In this document: piece after piece, positions 21,962 to 32,039 of the stretch
Layout of the letters: the number at the start of each line of letters is the position of its first letter
How positions within the stretch are numbered: the first letter of the stretch is position 1
From: Didymodactylos carnosus
Lineage: Eukaryota > Rotifera > Eurotatoria > Philodinida > Philodinidae
Direction of reading: 5' to 3'
Length of the DNA: 32,039 nt
Assembly (NCBI GenBank): GCA_905250885.1
Contig: CAJNOQ010001405.1
Span: 1 to 32,039 of the forward strand
Program-made: the position numbers and the translations under genes
Notes under the pieces: model-generated
What the model was told of the DNA's origin: nothing
The model's database searches: none
What the model saw: the letters and a program-made list of their open reading frames with translations, nothing else

Positions 21962-24900
21962 TTACAATAGCTCAAAAATTTCTTCAGCAATTGTTGAACG
22001 ACGTTGTTTGCTCATATCACGTTGTTGTTGTTCTTGCTGTTGCTGTTGTTCGATGGCTTGTTGACGATAGTTCACAACATTATCATCTATATCATCTCTA
22101 AATTAAAAGGAACAGAGTAAAAATATGCATCAGCTCGTTTTATTTAGTTAAAGCAAGTACTCTAATATTGTTCTTGTTGTTCTCTCATCATCATCGTCTT
22201 CAGTGTTTTTTTTTTTTTCTTTCCGTTTTTCTTTATGATCGTGCATGGTTTGTTTAAAACGCCTAAAAAATTAAATGGTAGTAGAGTTTTAACGTCAAAA
22301 AAATGGATAAAATATCACAACTTGCAAAATATCCTTGCTAGTTTTATCAAAACCAAACGCATAGGTTTTGTTGTTAAGCCATACACGACAAATATTATAA
22401 TAAACCCAATAATAATCTGTTTTCCTTGCTTTGAAACTAAAACAATAAGTTGTTGTTATCTATTCATTTAAACTAAAATAGATCAATCACCTACTTCGTG
22501 CACAGAGTAGACCACCATATAGAAATGAACATGAACATTTGAAACCAGCTAGTGTATTCACACAATATCCATGCTTTCCACAAACAACATTGGCAAAACA
22601 AAAATCCAACACTAAAAAGGAGACATAATTTAATTTGTGAAGAAATTTGTTTTATTTCACGGCTTATCCAGCTAATGGTCTCCTTTTTTCGCTCTTTTTC
22701 AAAGAACTATGACAATAAAGTTAGAAAATAATCTAAAATTACAGCTAGATAGATTAAACATTTCTCTATAAAATGAAAAGTGTCTCGGCTCTGAACGTTG
22801 ATTCGTTATGAAAATACAGCTGTTGCACAAATAGCCTCAAAAATCGATGTTGAGGCTATCTAAAAAGTGTGTCTAAAAGAGTGAAGATGAGCTGGCAAAA
22901 ATTGAACAAGTATACCAGTTTGTAGAAAATTGTTTGTTCTACAAGATGTGATAGCTTGTCAAGTTTGAAACTATTCTAATTAATCTGTATTAATCAAAGA
23001 AAAATCAGAAAAACCGTGACGCCGTGACAAAAAACGGTCAGAACTGTCACGGCGTCACGGTTTTTCTTTGATTAATACAGATTAATTAGAATAGTTTCGA
23101 ACTTGACAAGCTATCACATCTTGTAGAGCAAACAACTTTCTACAAACTGGTCTTGTTCAATTTTTGCCAGCTCATCTTCACTCTTTTAGACACACTTTTT
23201 AGAAAGCCTCAACATCGATNTGTGCAACAGCTGTATTTTCATAACGAATCAACGTTCAGAGCCGAGACACTTTTCATTTTATAGAGAAATGTTTAATCTA
23301 TCTAGCTGTAATTTTAGATTATTTTCTAACTTTATTGCCATAGTTCTTTGAAAAAGAGCGAAAAAAGGAGACCGTTAACTGGACAAACCGTTCATCGTAC
23401 CATATTCACAAACGTAATCATAAGACACATCCTCTTCGCTGTCACTCAGTGAACAAATTGTTTTATCTGCCATTAAATATGTTGTTAAAACATATGATGA
23501 TGAATCATTTTTGTATCCATTCCATACCAATTGATCACAAATACCTTCAAGTTTATCTAATTTTTCAAATTCATCATTTGAATCTAAATCTTCGTCTTCA
23601 TATTCGTCTTCTTTGTTTGTGAAAACAGAGATCGAAGATGTTTCTGTAATTGTTGTGTCATAATTTGTTTGATGATAATTGTCATACTCATGTTCAATAT
23701 AATAGGCCTCATCTTCCTGTTCTTGATGAATAGGTGGTTTCGAAACTTCTTTTCGTCTTTCATACGAGTGTTTTATTTTTTTTGTTCGTCTTTGTATACG
23801 CCAACCAGCATCGCGTAATTCATTTAAAACTTTTTCTTTAAAACGATAATACTTAACTCGGGCGTCATGAAATTTGTCTTTTATGAGTTTCCACTTTGCT
23901 TCATCTTTCATTAATAACTCGGTTACTTTCTTTTCTAGAATGAAGTTTTTGTTGTTACAATAATACAAGAGATCATCCAGTGCAGCGTATATATTCCAAG
24001 AGGACAAAAGTATAGAAAAAGAGGATATATCTCGAAAAACTTTTAAAAAAACTAAATAAATACAATAATATATATATAATAATATATTTATATTATAAAA
24101 CTTAAATATATATAATTACGCCTATCCCATCATTATAGCGCAATATCATTGTACCGTCGTTTGCCACAGAATTTTTATTCCGATATTTAGGCAAGATATT
24201 GCGATGAAACGGATATCTCGATAGAGTGCGACCTTTTTTGTTGCATTTTAATATATCAGTGAGTCATCACTAAACACTAGTAAAATATTATTGAACTATA
24301 TCTAGATATGCACCAGTTAAAAACTGGTGTTGAGGCATCCGGAAGAATTGCTATACATCAGTTATCATGATTCGCTCAGAGCTGTGAAACATCTCATTTT
24401 GTAGAAAAATGTTGCTGTTTTACAAAATGCATTCGTTAAAAAGCTTCCAAATGTATTTCTGACAAAACTTAGAGCATTCTAAAATGCAGTAAATCATGGA
24501 AAAAAACTGTTCGAATAGTTTTTTTCCGTGATTTACTGCATACTGAATGCTCTAAGTTTTTTTAGAAATAATTTCGGAATTCTTTTAACAAATGCATTTT
24601 GTAGAACAAACATTTTTCTACAAAATGAGACGTTTCACAGCTCTGAGCGAATCATGACAACTGATGTATAGCAATTATGCCCCAACACCAGTTTTTAACT
24701 GGTGCATATCTAACTATATCGAGATAATCGGAATTGTTGCAATATGAGCGCCGTTTACCGCGTTGAGATTCAGATACAAATATGCAACGATAATTTTTAT
24801 CCTAATATAGCCAAATAGCTATTCAAATCAGGATATTTCTGTCAGAGTTGTATCCGACTGAGTATTTTCCGACTGATCCGATCCGGCTGATTAAAAAAAG

Positions 24901-27789
24901 TTTTTCAATCGATGAAAAACCGGCCGATTTTAAGTAATTTTTTTAGCTGATAAAAAACTGGCAAGAACCGGCCGGTTAATAATTTCAGCCTGTTCAGCCG
25001 GACCGGTTACAACTCTGATGTCTACTGATTACTGACGATGCCGTCTCTCTGCTGGACTATATCACATCATGATAATTTCAATAAAATTTTAACTATTTGG
25101 TTGTTAACCATAGCAGTAACATATTAATAAAATGTAGCAAGATAAAGCAATAAAAAATTTTCGATGGTTATCATAATATCAGAACTTGCGGCAAGATCTG
25201 TAATGTTTATAACATCAACTTTTGCATTTGATTGTATAGATGAGTCATCATACAATGTATGTATCGCGATAGGAAATGCTATCGCGACAAACATCTTTTA
25301 AATAAAATGCTCAAAAATTTTTAAGTTTTTTCTTCTTATTAAGTCTAGTTAACCAACATCACATTTGGCTCTTCGATTCCGCTGAAAAAACAAATAGTGA
25401 AATAAATCGCAATATCATGTTTTGTACAGAATGTACAATATGATGATTTATCTAGACACATTGCGAGGACCGAAACGTATTGTAAACGTTAGGACGCTTA
25501 GATATATCGCACTATAAATATTACAGCAATGTATATCGAGGATTACATGTATCTGAATGCCAATATTGATGAGTCATCGGTCATCGAGACACATAGATAA
25601 AATTATTATCAAGATATAGTTTATGCATCCCAATGTAGCAGAGCATTCTGACGTTCGTGATTTATTTTTGTTATCACAATATAATATGAATTAGTCTATC
25701 AGAAAAGCCCTTATGGGATATATATATATTTAAATATACTTATTGTTGTTACCTTTTATAAGGTGTGGATCGATATCGATGAGTAATGCTGATAAATTGT
25801 ATTTTATCAGTACATGTGCGGCATAAAGTAATTCCATAGTTGTGCGTATTTTCATCAGAGTCGAATGATTGGAATGTAATGAATTGCATGTATAATTGGC
25901 GTCGCTTGGTATCGACGTCAAATTTGACGGATAATAACAGGAGCCACCAAGTCTGCGCCATCCTTTAGGACATCGAAAACGATTTACTAAAACATATGAA
26001 AAACCATATGTTTATAATCACTGAACTTATCTAAGTTTTCTAAAAAAACGATAGGGTTAACTTTATCGTCTTCTAAATACTGCATCTTATTGTTGTGTAT
26101 TCCAGAGAAAAATCAGTCAACATCATATTTGATTCCATCGTTTTGCTTTTATTTATGCTAGTTGATCGTTGATACACACTTTTCTACAGCTCTCTTTTCT
26201 AATGAACAAAACGGGTATTTTAAACATGATTGAAAAAAATGACAGACTAATCTGTTTCTCATGTTAATTTAGCATTCATTAATACGGTACACGTATAGTT
26301 AAAGATGTTCCTCGCTATATTATACATGAACAGAAATAAATGTTATTTTGTCAGAAGCTATATTTTTTTTTAAATGTTTCAATCGTTGAGAGGTCTAATA
26401 ATTGAAAAAAAGTCATGTAAACAAATGCTGAACTATTTGCCTCTCTTTCTATTGAACATATATACACCCACTGATCTTTTTATTTCCTTTTTCTTATTCG
26501 AAAAGCGTAACATTTTTTATTTCAAGAAGAAATACACACATACACAATGACTAATTGTGCGTGTTGAGAGGCGAAAATGTGTTCTTTTTTTATATATCGT
26601 AGCTACAAATGACCTTTATGTTTGATGTATACAATTGAATCAAAGAACAACATATATATCATTTTATTCTCATTCAACACAGAAGCAAAAAACCAGATGA
26701 TATTAACTAATATTAGTCTAAGTCATTCGATAAAAGAAATTTATCTCTATTCTCTTAATCACTTTTGTGTGTGAAATTTTTTTTAGATATGTTCAAAGAA
26801 AATTTAGAGGATGAAAAGTGACCGTTAGGTGTGTATCAATGTTTTTTAAAAATATTTACTGACCGTATCGGTTCAGTAAATAATATATATATATACCTTT
26901 ATTCTTTCACTAAATTAAGAAACCTTTTAAGAAATTCTTTTAAATTGAGAGATGAAAGGTTTCTATGCCCACAGTTCTGTATTTTTTATTGGATTGCATA
27001 ACCATTGTATAAATTTAGAAAAAGTTTTTAATGAGAAAATGTGTATGACGACATTATATACGCTATTTAATTCCATAGTCAATTTCTTTATAAAATATTT
27101 AAGTTTTTTTTTTTATAAGTAGATTTTTATATTGCACTATTTTTTAACCTTTTTTCGATCGAAAAATTAAATGTTGTAAATATAATAAATTTAAGAGGAA
27201 AAAACGAAATTTACGATTCAAAACAAAACGTCAAGAAATAGATTAAAGCATATCGACTCTGTTTTCCATAATGTTGAGTATTTATCTAGTTGACATAAAA
27301 AAAATTCGTCAAAATGAAGTGGATTCTTAATCATCAAATATTGACTTTTTAGAGTGTTAAGAGTACGATTTTATGATTAAAAACCTACTTTTTTTAAATA
27401 TAAGATAAATATACCATCGATCAAAGTGGCACTCAATATTTAACCATAGTTCGTGCACAAATTAATTTAGATAAGAGAATAAAAAGAGAATCTGCTTTTT
27501 CTCGATACATCATATAATTTTTTACATTCATGTTAACAAGGAAAATCAAATATATCGGTACTTTTTCAAGTTTACACGTTAGCAGACAAATTAATGATGA
27601 TCTAATTTTCTTAAATAAAAATTTTATCTTACACATACCCGCCTCTTTTATTTTGGATATTATCGATGGAAATTTGTCCCACAATGATGTTATATCATCA
27701 AGATTCAAATCCTGCAAATTGAGCGCACATTTTGTATTTTGTATGATATCACATGTGAAAAGTAGTAAAATAAGAACAATTGATGGCAT
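21962..27789 (-). CDS. Gene 4: type I membrane protein with C-type-lectin-like region and EGF-like domain (501 aa, 7 exons)
   Basis: Exons: 27789-27639, 25986-25753, 24051-23401, 22611-22495, 22436-22322, 22262-22161, 22097-21962; GT-AG and phase-consistent (1,1,1,1,2,2), 502 codons with TAA. Residues 1-21 form a signal peptide (MPSIVLILLLF...). Exon 2 opens a C-type-lectin-like domain: CPKGWRRLGGSCYY (C56, C67), then A80-NYTC84 and the helix with MELLYAAHVL. The domain's end appears as C300, C328 and the typical YVCEY (C343). Between lie about 170 charged residues, first Lys/Arg-rich, then Asp/Glu-rich. C350, 356, 362, 371, 373 and 382 give the six-cysteine EGF pattern. A membrane helix follows (IIIGFIIIFVVYGL, about 391-405), then a basic stretch, an acidic run, poly-Gln and a C-terminal EEIFELL. 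A surface adhesion or recognition receptor is inferred. The signal-to-CTLD and exon 3 joins span 1.7-kb introns and are least certain; a hidden exon or two merged genes is possible. Confidence 0.68.
22660..23390. mobile_element. 731-bp near-perfect palindrome (foldback element) in intron 3 of gene 4
   Basis: Left end CGGCTTATCCAG, right end CTGGACAAACCG. The arms of about 340 bases are near-identical inverted copies meeting near 23030, where the core ACCGTGACGCCGTGAC is mirrored by GTCACGGCGTCACGGT. TTCA flanks both ends (22656-22659 and 23391-23394), a possible 4-bp target duplication. The right arm lacks a ~14-base segment present in the left and has an undetermined base at 23220 at that spot. 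Confidence 0.88.
24305..24710. mobile_element. 406-bp foldback element in intron 2 of gene 4
   Basis: The left end GATATGCACC and right end GGTGCATATC are inverted copies with TA outside each. The arms stay paired to the middle near 24505, where ACTGTTCGAATAGT forms the turn. Directly inside each end the sequence CACCAGTTAAAAACTGGTG is itself a hairpin. No coding capacity. Confidence 0.8.
24843..25017. mobile_element. 175-bp hAT-like MITE
   Basis: Termini CAGAGTTGTATCCG and CGGTTACAACTCTG are inverted copies. The interior is GC-richer than its surroundings with several CCGGCCG/CCGGTT blocks. CAG...CTG ends suggest hAT. The 8-base flanks (ATTTCTGT and ATGTCTAC) agree at only five positions, so the target duplication is decayed or absent. 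Confidence 0.6.
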
Positions 27790-29180
27790 TGTTGATGATG
27801 GTGATAATGTATAACATCGAGACGAAAGAGAACAAAACAAAAGAAAAAAAAAAATAAAATAGAAAAAAAACAATTGCTAAATAATGTCTACGTGCTCTTT
27901 TTTCATTCAGAGAGAGCGACAGAAGGTGGAGTTTGTTTTAACTAAGCATTTTTGATGATTTTTAGTAAAATAGGACAAAAAAAATCGAAAAAAAGTTTCA
28001 ACCATATTTTTTTTATCTCTTCGGCCTCAATATAATAAAAATTATTTATTGAATAGTAATGCGATGCCTGCAAGTGTGAACGTAGGAACAAACATCGACT
28101 ATAAATTTTTTTTTCTTTTTATATACTGCCACTTTTTCTTTCTACTGGAAAGAACATAACACAAAGAAAGAAAGAAAAATGTTGCAAAAAATGAATCTTT
28201 TCCTAGTAAACAGTCTATATTCTTGCAGTAGAGAAAAAAAGCGTATAGTACACGTGAAAAAACGCAGAAGGAAGAACTTAAATATTACACATGAGTCCTT
28301 GTCCGCTCAAAAAAAATGGCTAGCTGCCATTCTTATTTCTGATTTGTTTTTTTTTCTTCTTTCTTTTGAGTAGAAAAATACTATTGTACTTATATGAGAA
28401 AAAAGTTGAATCTTTTTTGACGTGAAGATTATTCTCTTCTTCCTTTCATTCTTTTTTACTTTATAAATCAAGGGATGAAATTATAAAGGGAGAGGAAGAA
28501 CGAAAACATATGGAACATCTATTTTTATTGTAGACTGTGCATCTACTATAATTCTGACAGACGTATACTCCATAATTAGCGTCAACCGATTGCCCATTTA
28601 TGCTGAAAAAAAAAAGAAATACGAACTTATTTAGATTAGAATTGATGAGAAGAGCAGAATATAGTACAAATCAATATATAGGTGATCCACATCTATAACA
28701 ACGGATCAGTAGTAGTAAACATTATTAATCGTAGCAAAGAGAGAAAGCCCAAGATGATATTTATTCAAATACATGTAATCAACATAGTTTTATTCATTTA
28801 AAGCCTGTTGACATTGAAATTTTATTCAACAATACTGTCTTCGTCCTTAGATATAAATGAACTCACTATAAGACAAACAAAATTATCAATTATACCAAGT
28901 ACTGTACGCATTGCAACATCATAATAGTATGCCTTAATTGTAGGTCTCTCGTTATTGTTGTTTCTCTTGGCGCTGGAGGATTATTTAGAAATAAACTATG
29001 CGTACTGTTAACAAACACTTTTGAAATAATCGAAATGAGATGACAACAGTTTATTTAAAAAACCTGAAGAAAAAAATATATACAGTATTTACACATGGCC
29101 AAGGTCTTTTGTTAGTGAAAAAATGCAAACAGAAAAGAAATTCAAATTCAATTAATAGAGTTTAAAAATCTATTTACAAT
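27790..29180. other. Gene-free region upstream of gene 4
   Basis: It presumably holds the gene 4 promoter just above 27789. It is rich in A/T homopolymers. The short open frame at 28179-28373 on the plus strand is Lys-rich by composition and has no recognisable feature. Confidence 0.5.
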
Positions 29181-29765
29181 TTAGTTTAAAAGCTCTTGTA
29201 CGTTTCCGATTGTTATATCGTCTTGATGCTCCTGTGCGCGTTGAAGTGCTCGATTAGTTAGTAGTTTATATTAGTCTTTTAACTTTGGAAGTTTACTTTC
29301 TAGATGATATATGTTGTTGATGTGTAGCTTGGAACTCCTAGTGCTGCTTTAATTCCTTTATTTTGCTGTAATTGCAAATGTTTCCAGATTTTATTTTCTG
29401 CTTTTAACAATGCTGATGCGCCGTATGTCAATATTGGCCTAACTAAGGATTTAAATAGGTTAATCATGATTGTAGGAATACTTTCTGGTGATAATTTTGA
29501 TAGAAATCGTAGTAAACTAAATCTTGATCGCGTTTTCTCTTTAATGTGTTTTATATGATGCTTCCATGAGAGAGTTGGATCAAAAATCACGCCTAAAAAT
29601 CGTGCAGATGGCTGTGGACGGACTATTGTTGGTCCCACCACTACGAAAATTGGATATTTATACTTTTTACGTGGATGTGGACTGAAATGTATCATTTCTG
29701 TTTTTATGGGTTGCAGTGACAGTTTCCATGATATAATCGAAATAGTAAGACGCTTGTTTGATAGT
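29181..29765 (-). pseudogene. Decayed non-LTR retrotransposon fragment (reverse transcriptase C-terminal part)
   Basis: The minus strand encodes the region after the catalytic motif of a LINE reverse transcriptase: ISWKLSLQPIKTEMIHFS, then ARFLGVIFDPTLSWKHHIKHI, a region with LFKSLVRPILTYGAS, and LQLQQNKGIKAALGVPS. The frame stops at 29300, but the next frame continues the family-like sequence to 29181 with one further stop, so a frameshift has occurred. The catalytic YADD region, endonuclease and 3' tail are missing. It belongs to the broad jockey/CR1/R1-like group; finer placement is not possible by eye. Confidence 0.8.
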
Positions 29766-32039
29766 TAGTAACATCATTATTTTCTCGAACTTTATGCAAT
29801 TTTACGCTACGCTCCTCCTCCTCTTCCCCCATTATAGAAGACCATCCAGAAATAGAGGACTTCTGCCGATTCTATGACATGAAAGCCAAATAGAAGACGA
29901 TATGAAGAAGATCATATGATCTTCTATTTCTGATAAAAGTCAGTATTAGCAGAAACGTTTTTAAAAATGGACAAAACCGGAAAGAATTAGATGGATTGTG
30001 CTTGTGAACACCGCTGCTTTGAACAAGAACCGCGCAATAAAGTACCTCTATACACAAGAAAGGTAAACACCAGTGTGTAAGAGACTCATCCGTTTTAATC
30101 ACTTAGGCGTGACATTGTACTCTAGGTAACGCCAAGACTGCTTTAAAATGACCTGTAGATATCTCAAAGCCGATTCGTACAGAACTGCTTCACAACATAA
30201 CTCTTTGTGTAAGTATCGCCATTATGTGAAGATCGCCGTTACGTATTCGAGAACTTGTTCATTGATTCAAAACTCTTCCAGTATCTTTTATCTTTTTATT
30301 CGTCTCATTCACTGCAATGGAAATTGCTGCATTACTCGAATTAAATGGTCGACAGTTGTGTATGATGTTTGCAGGAGAGAAAATATCTCATTCTCAATGA
30401 ATATGTGTCTAAATTGAAGAAGGATCACTGATTTGTTTACCCGTGAATCTATTAATTGACATAAAATAAGTGAACATTTTTGAATTCTTCTCTTGGTTGA
30501 AGGAAGCTTATTTTATCAAGTATTATCAATAAAGATCGTAGTGGTCACATCATCACGTACATAGGTGCAACAAAATCGAACACGAAAAGGCTACCGAAAT
30601 AAGAACTACAGTTTTGAAAAGCGTGTGTAAATACGGTCAGTTGATGCAGACATCAGTGATTTGATTCTTCATTTGTCCATTCGTCTTTAATTGATGTCAA
30701 GATTAGCTTAGAAGACGACCTGGTCATCTATTTTATCAGGCAAGTCAAATTCTTCAGAGTGGTCTTCTATTGCAATAACTTTTTTTTACTGGCTGAAAGT
30801 GCTTTTTATACCAAAATCAGTATTATGCTAAAATTTTGCGAATATTTTCTTTTTTTTCGTTGCTTCTTTTGAAGAAAAATACATATGGTCACAAGAACAG
30901 ATCTTACTTGGCTCTGATTTTTCAGAGGACACTCAGTACTATCGGTATATGAAAGAAAGTAATATAATTGTACTAAAAGTGTTTGAGGCGTGGCCTAATT
31001 TTTCAAAGCTCTCTTAGAAAATCACTTTTTTACCAATAACAGTATAAAAAGAGTAATTTCCGAACATATCCTAAAACGTTCAGACCGTTCAAAAACTGTG
31101 TATAATCAATCAATGGATGATAGTTCTAATATATTTAATTTTCAAAACCTTTCAACATACAGCATTTCGACTAAAAAAGACTGGCCAGATAGTCCTTATT
31201 ATCAGAAGATATGACATAATACAACTGATATTCTCGTTTTGTCTTTTTTTTCGCAGCTATAGCTCGAGCCAGGTTAAGCTTTGAGTATTTCCAACCTTTG
31301 AAAAATCCACCCAGATACATTTTGGTACCCACACTTCTCTATCAACAATTCATCCGATCAATGTGGTTCCTTCATACTTTATGTTCAATATATTATATAG
31401 ATGTGCCCTTTCAGCGGACAAAAATTTAACTGATCTGTAGTTGTTGAGATATTTTGAAAACAGTCGATTTTTTCCTGTTTTTTTAAAACTCTTTTTATCT
31501 TATGACTGATACACGCACAATCGATAATTAAACTAGAGACCAACTACCCTTCGAGAAGATTGGAAAGTCGACTGAGTGAAACGGTAAACAGTGAAATTCG
31601 AACATCCAGAAAGTCATAACTGTCTACATATCTTCTACGGCATATTATACACATTGACATTTCAGCTGATTCATTATCTCTCTACTGTAGCTTTTAAAAT
31701 ATCAAGCATTGTAGCATATATTCACCGCGAGGGATATCATATGACAATTAATTATCTCTACAGAAAACGGCAAAGTCCTTCAAACAGATATGCTCGTCTT
31801 CCCACAGTGGGCATTTAGGCGGCGTTTTCTGAAAAAATCGTAGGTGCGAATTTTTTTGTTTTGAATAGTGGTGTATATAGTATAAACAATTCCCTATTTA
31901 ATGATAAAAAAATTTTTGTTCTAGCTCCTTCCAAAGCTGAGAAAACTGAATTACAAAATTACCATTAGAATTAGCCCGTTGGTACTTAAAATTGCATTTT
32001 CTCCATCAAAGGCTAAATTTTTTCGAACAAAAATCACAT
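29766..32039. other. Gene-free right end of the window
   Basis: No supported gene. A perfect 20-base palindrome lies at 29906-29925. An open plus-strand stretch from about 31256 to 31431, after a TTTTTTCGCAG that looks like a splice acceptor, and the 31591-31818 frame could be exons of a gene continuing beyond the window, but neither has a recognisable motif. Confidence 0.4.

Noticed and set aside
25730..25921. Separate ATG-initiated short ORF overlapping the lectin exon
   Set aside because: It begins inside the exon that already contains CPKGWRRLGGSCYY upstream in the same frame, so the ATG is internal.
26010..26150. Alternative first exon for gene 4 beginning MESNMM near 26136
   Set aside because: It gives no signal peptide, and its donor is weaker than the GTATGT donor of the exon at 27789-27639, which supplies a signal peptide in the right phase.
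31256..31818. Possible exons or transposase remnant at the right edge
   Set aside because: Open for only ~60-75 codons each, no recognisable motif, and the putative acceptor alone is not enough evidence.
1..32039. tRNA or rRNA genes
   Set aside because: A read for T-loop/anticodon-arm patterns and rRNA-like GC-rich blocks found nothing convincing. A covariance-model search was not possible.

Overview
The window is animal nuclear DNA: AT-rich, intergenic-rich, with spliced genes whose shortest introns are 54-63 nt (GT-AG). Short introns, an intronless small class A GPCR, a STRA6-like receptor, a C-type-lectin/EGF membrane protein and many small palindromic DNA transposons fit a bdelloid rotifer (Rotaria/Adineta type) best. 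That assignment is inference, not proof. I joined exons by hand by requiring GT-AG boundaries and an unbroken reading frame.

Layout: 1-2040 has no gene, followed by a 572-bp foldback element (2041-2612). Gene 1 (minus, 8685 to 3047, nine exons, 819 aa) encodes a low-complexity Gln/Pro/His-rich protein of unknown function with a nine-copy nonapeptide repeat; one intron holds a 1.5-kb TA-flanked inverted-repeat element. 8686-11880 is gene-poor. Gene 2 (plus, 11890-12954) is an intronless rhodopsin-like GPCR. 12955-14860 holds a ~750-bp inverted-repeat element.

Gene 3 (minus, 21130 to 14861, nine exons, 1767 aa) is a STRA6-like multi-pass receptor. It keeps the family's membrane core and, far downstream, the family's C-terminal AYT(I/L)L segment. 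Between them lies a ~650-residue disordered acidic/basic region with a repeated DGG...YDT(I/V)...PxLP unit, and after the C-terminal segment there is a further ~420-residue disordered tail. Gene 4 (minus, 27789 to 21962, seven exons, 501 aa) encodes a predicted type I membrane protein: signal peptide, C-type-lectin-like region split by a charged insert, one EGF-like domain, one membrane helix and a Lys/Gln-rich cytoplasmic tail. Its long introns are swollen by palindromic elements, one of which sits ten bases from a splice donor.

27790-32039 holds no intact gene, only a decayed non-LTR retrotransposon fragment (29181-29765). Nothing shows that the four genes act in one pathway. Genes 3 and 4 are both surface proteins on the same strand, 0.8 kb apart, and both carry candidate endocytic sorting motifs in their cytoplasmic parts.
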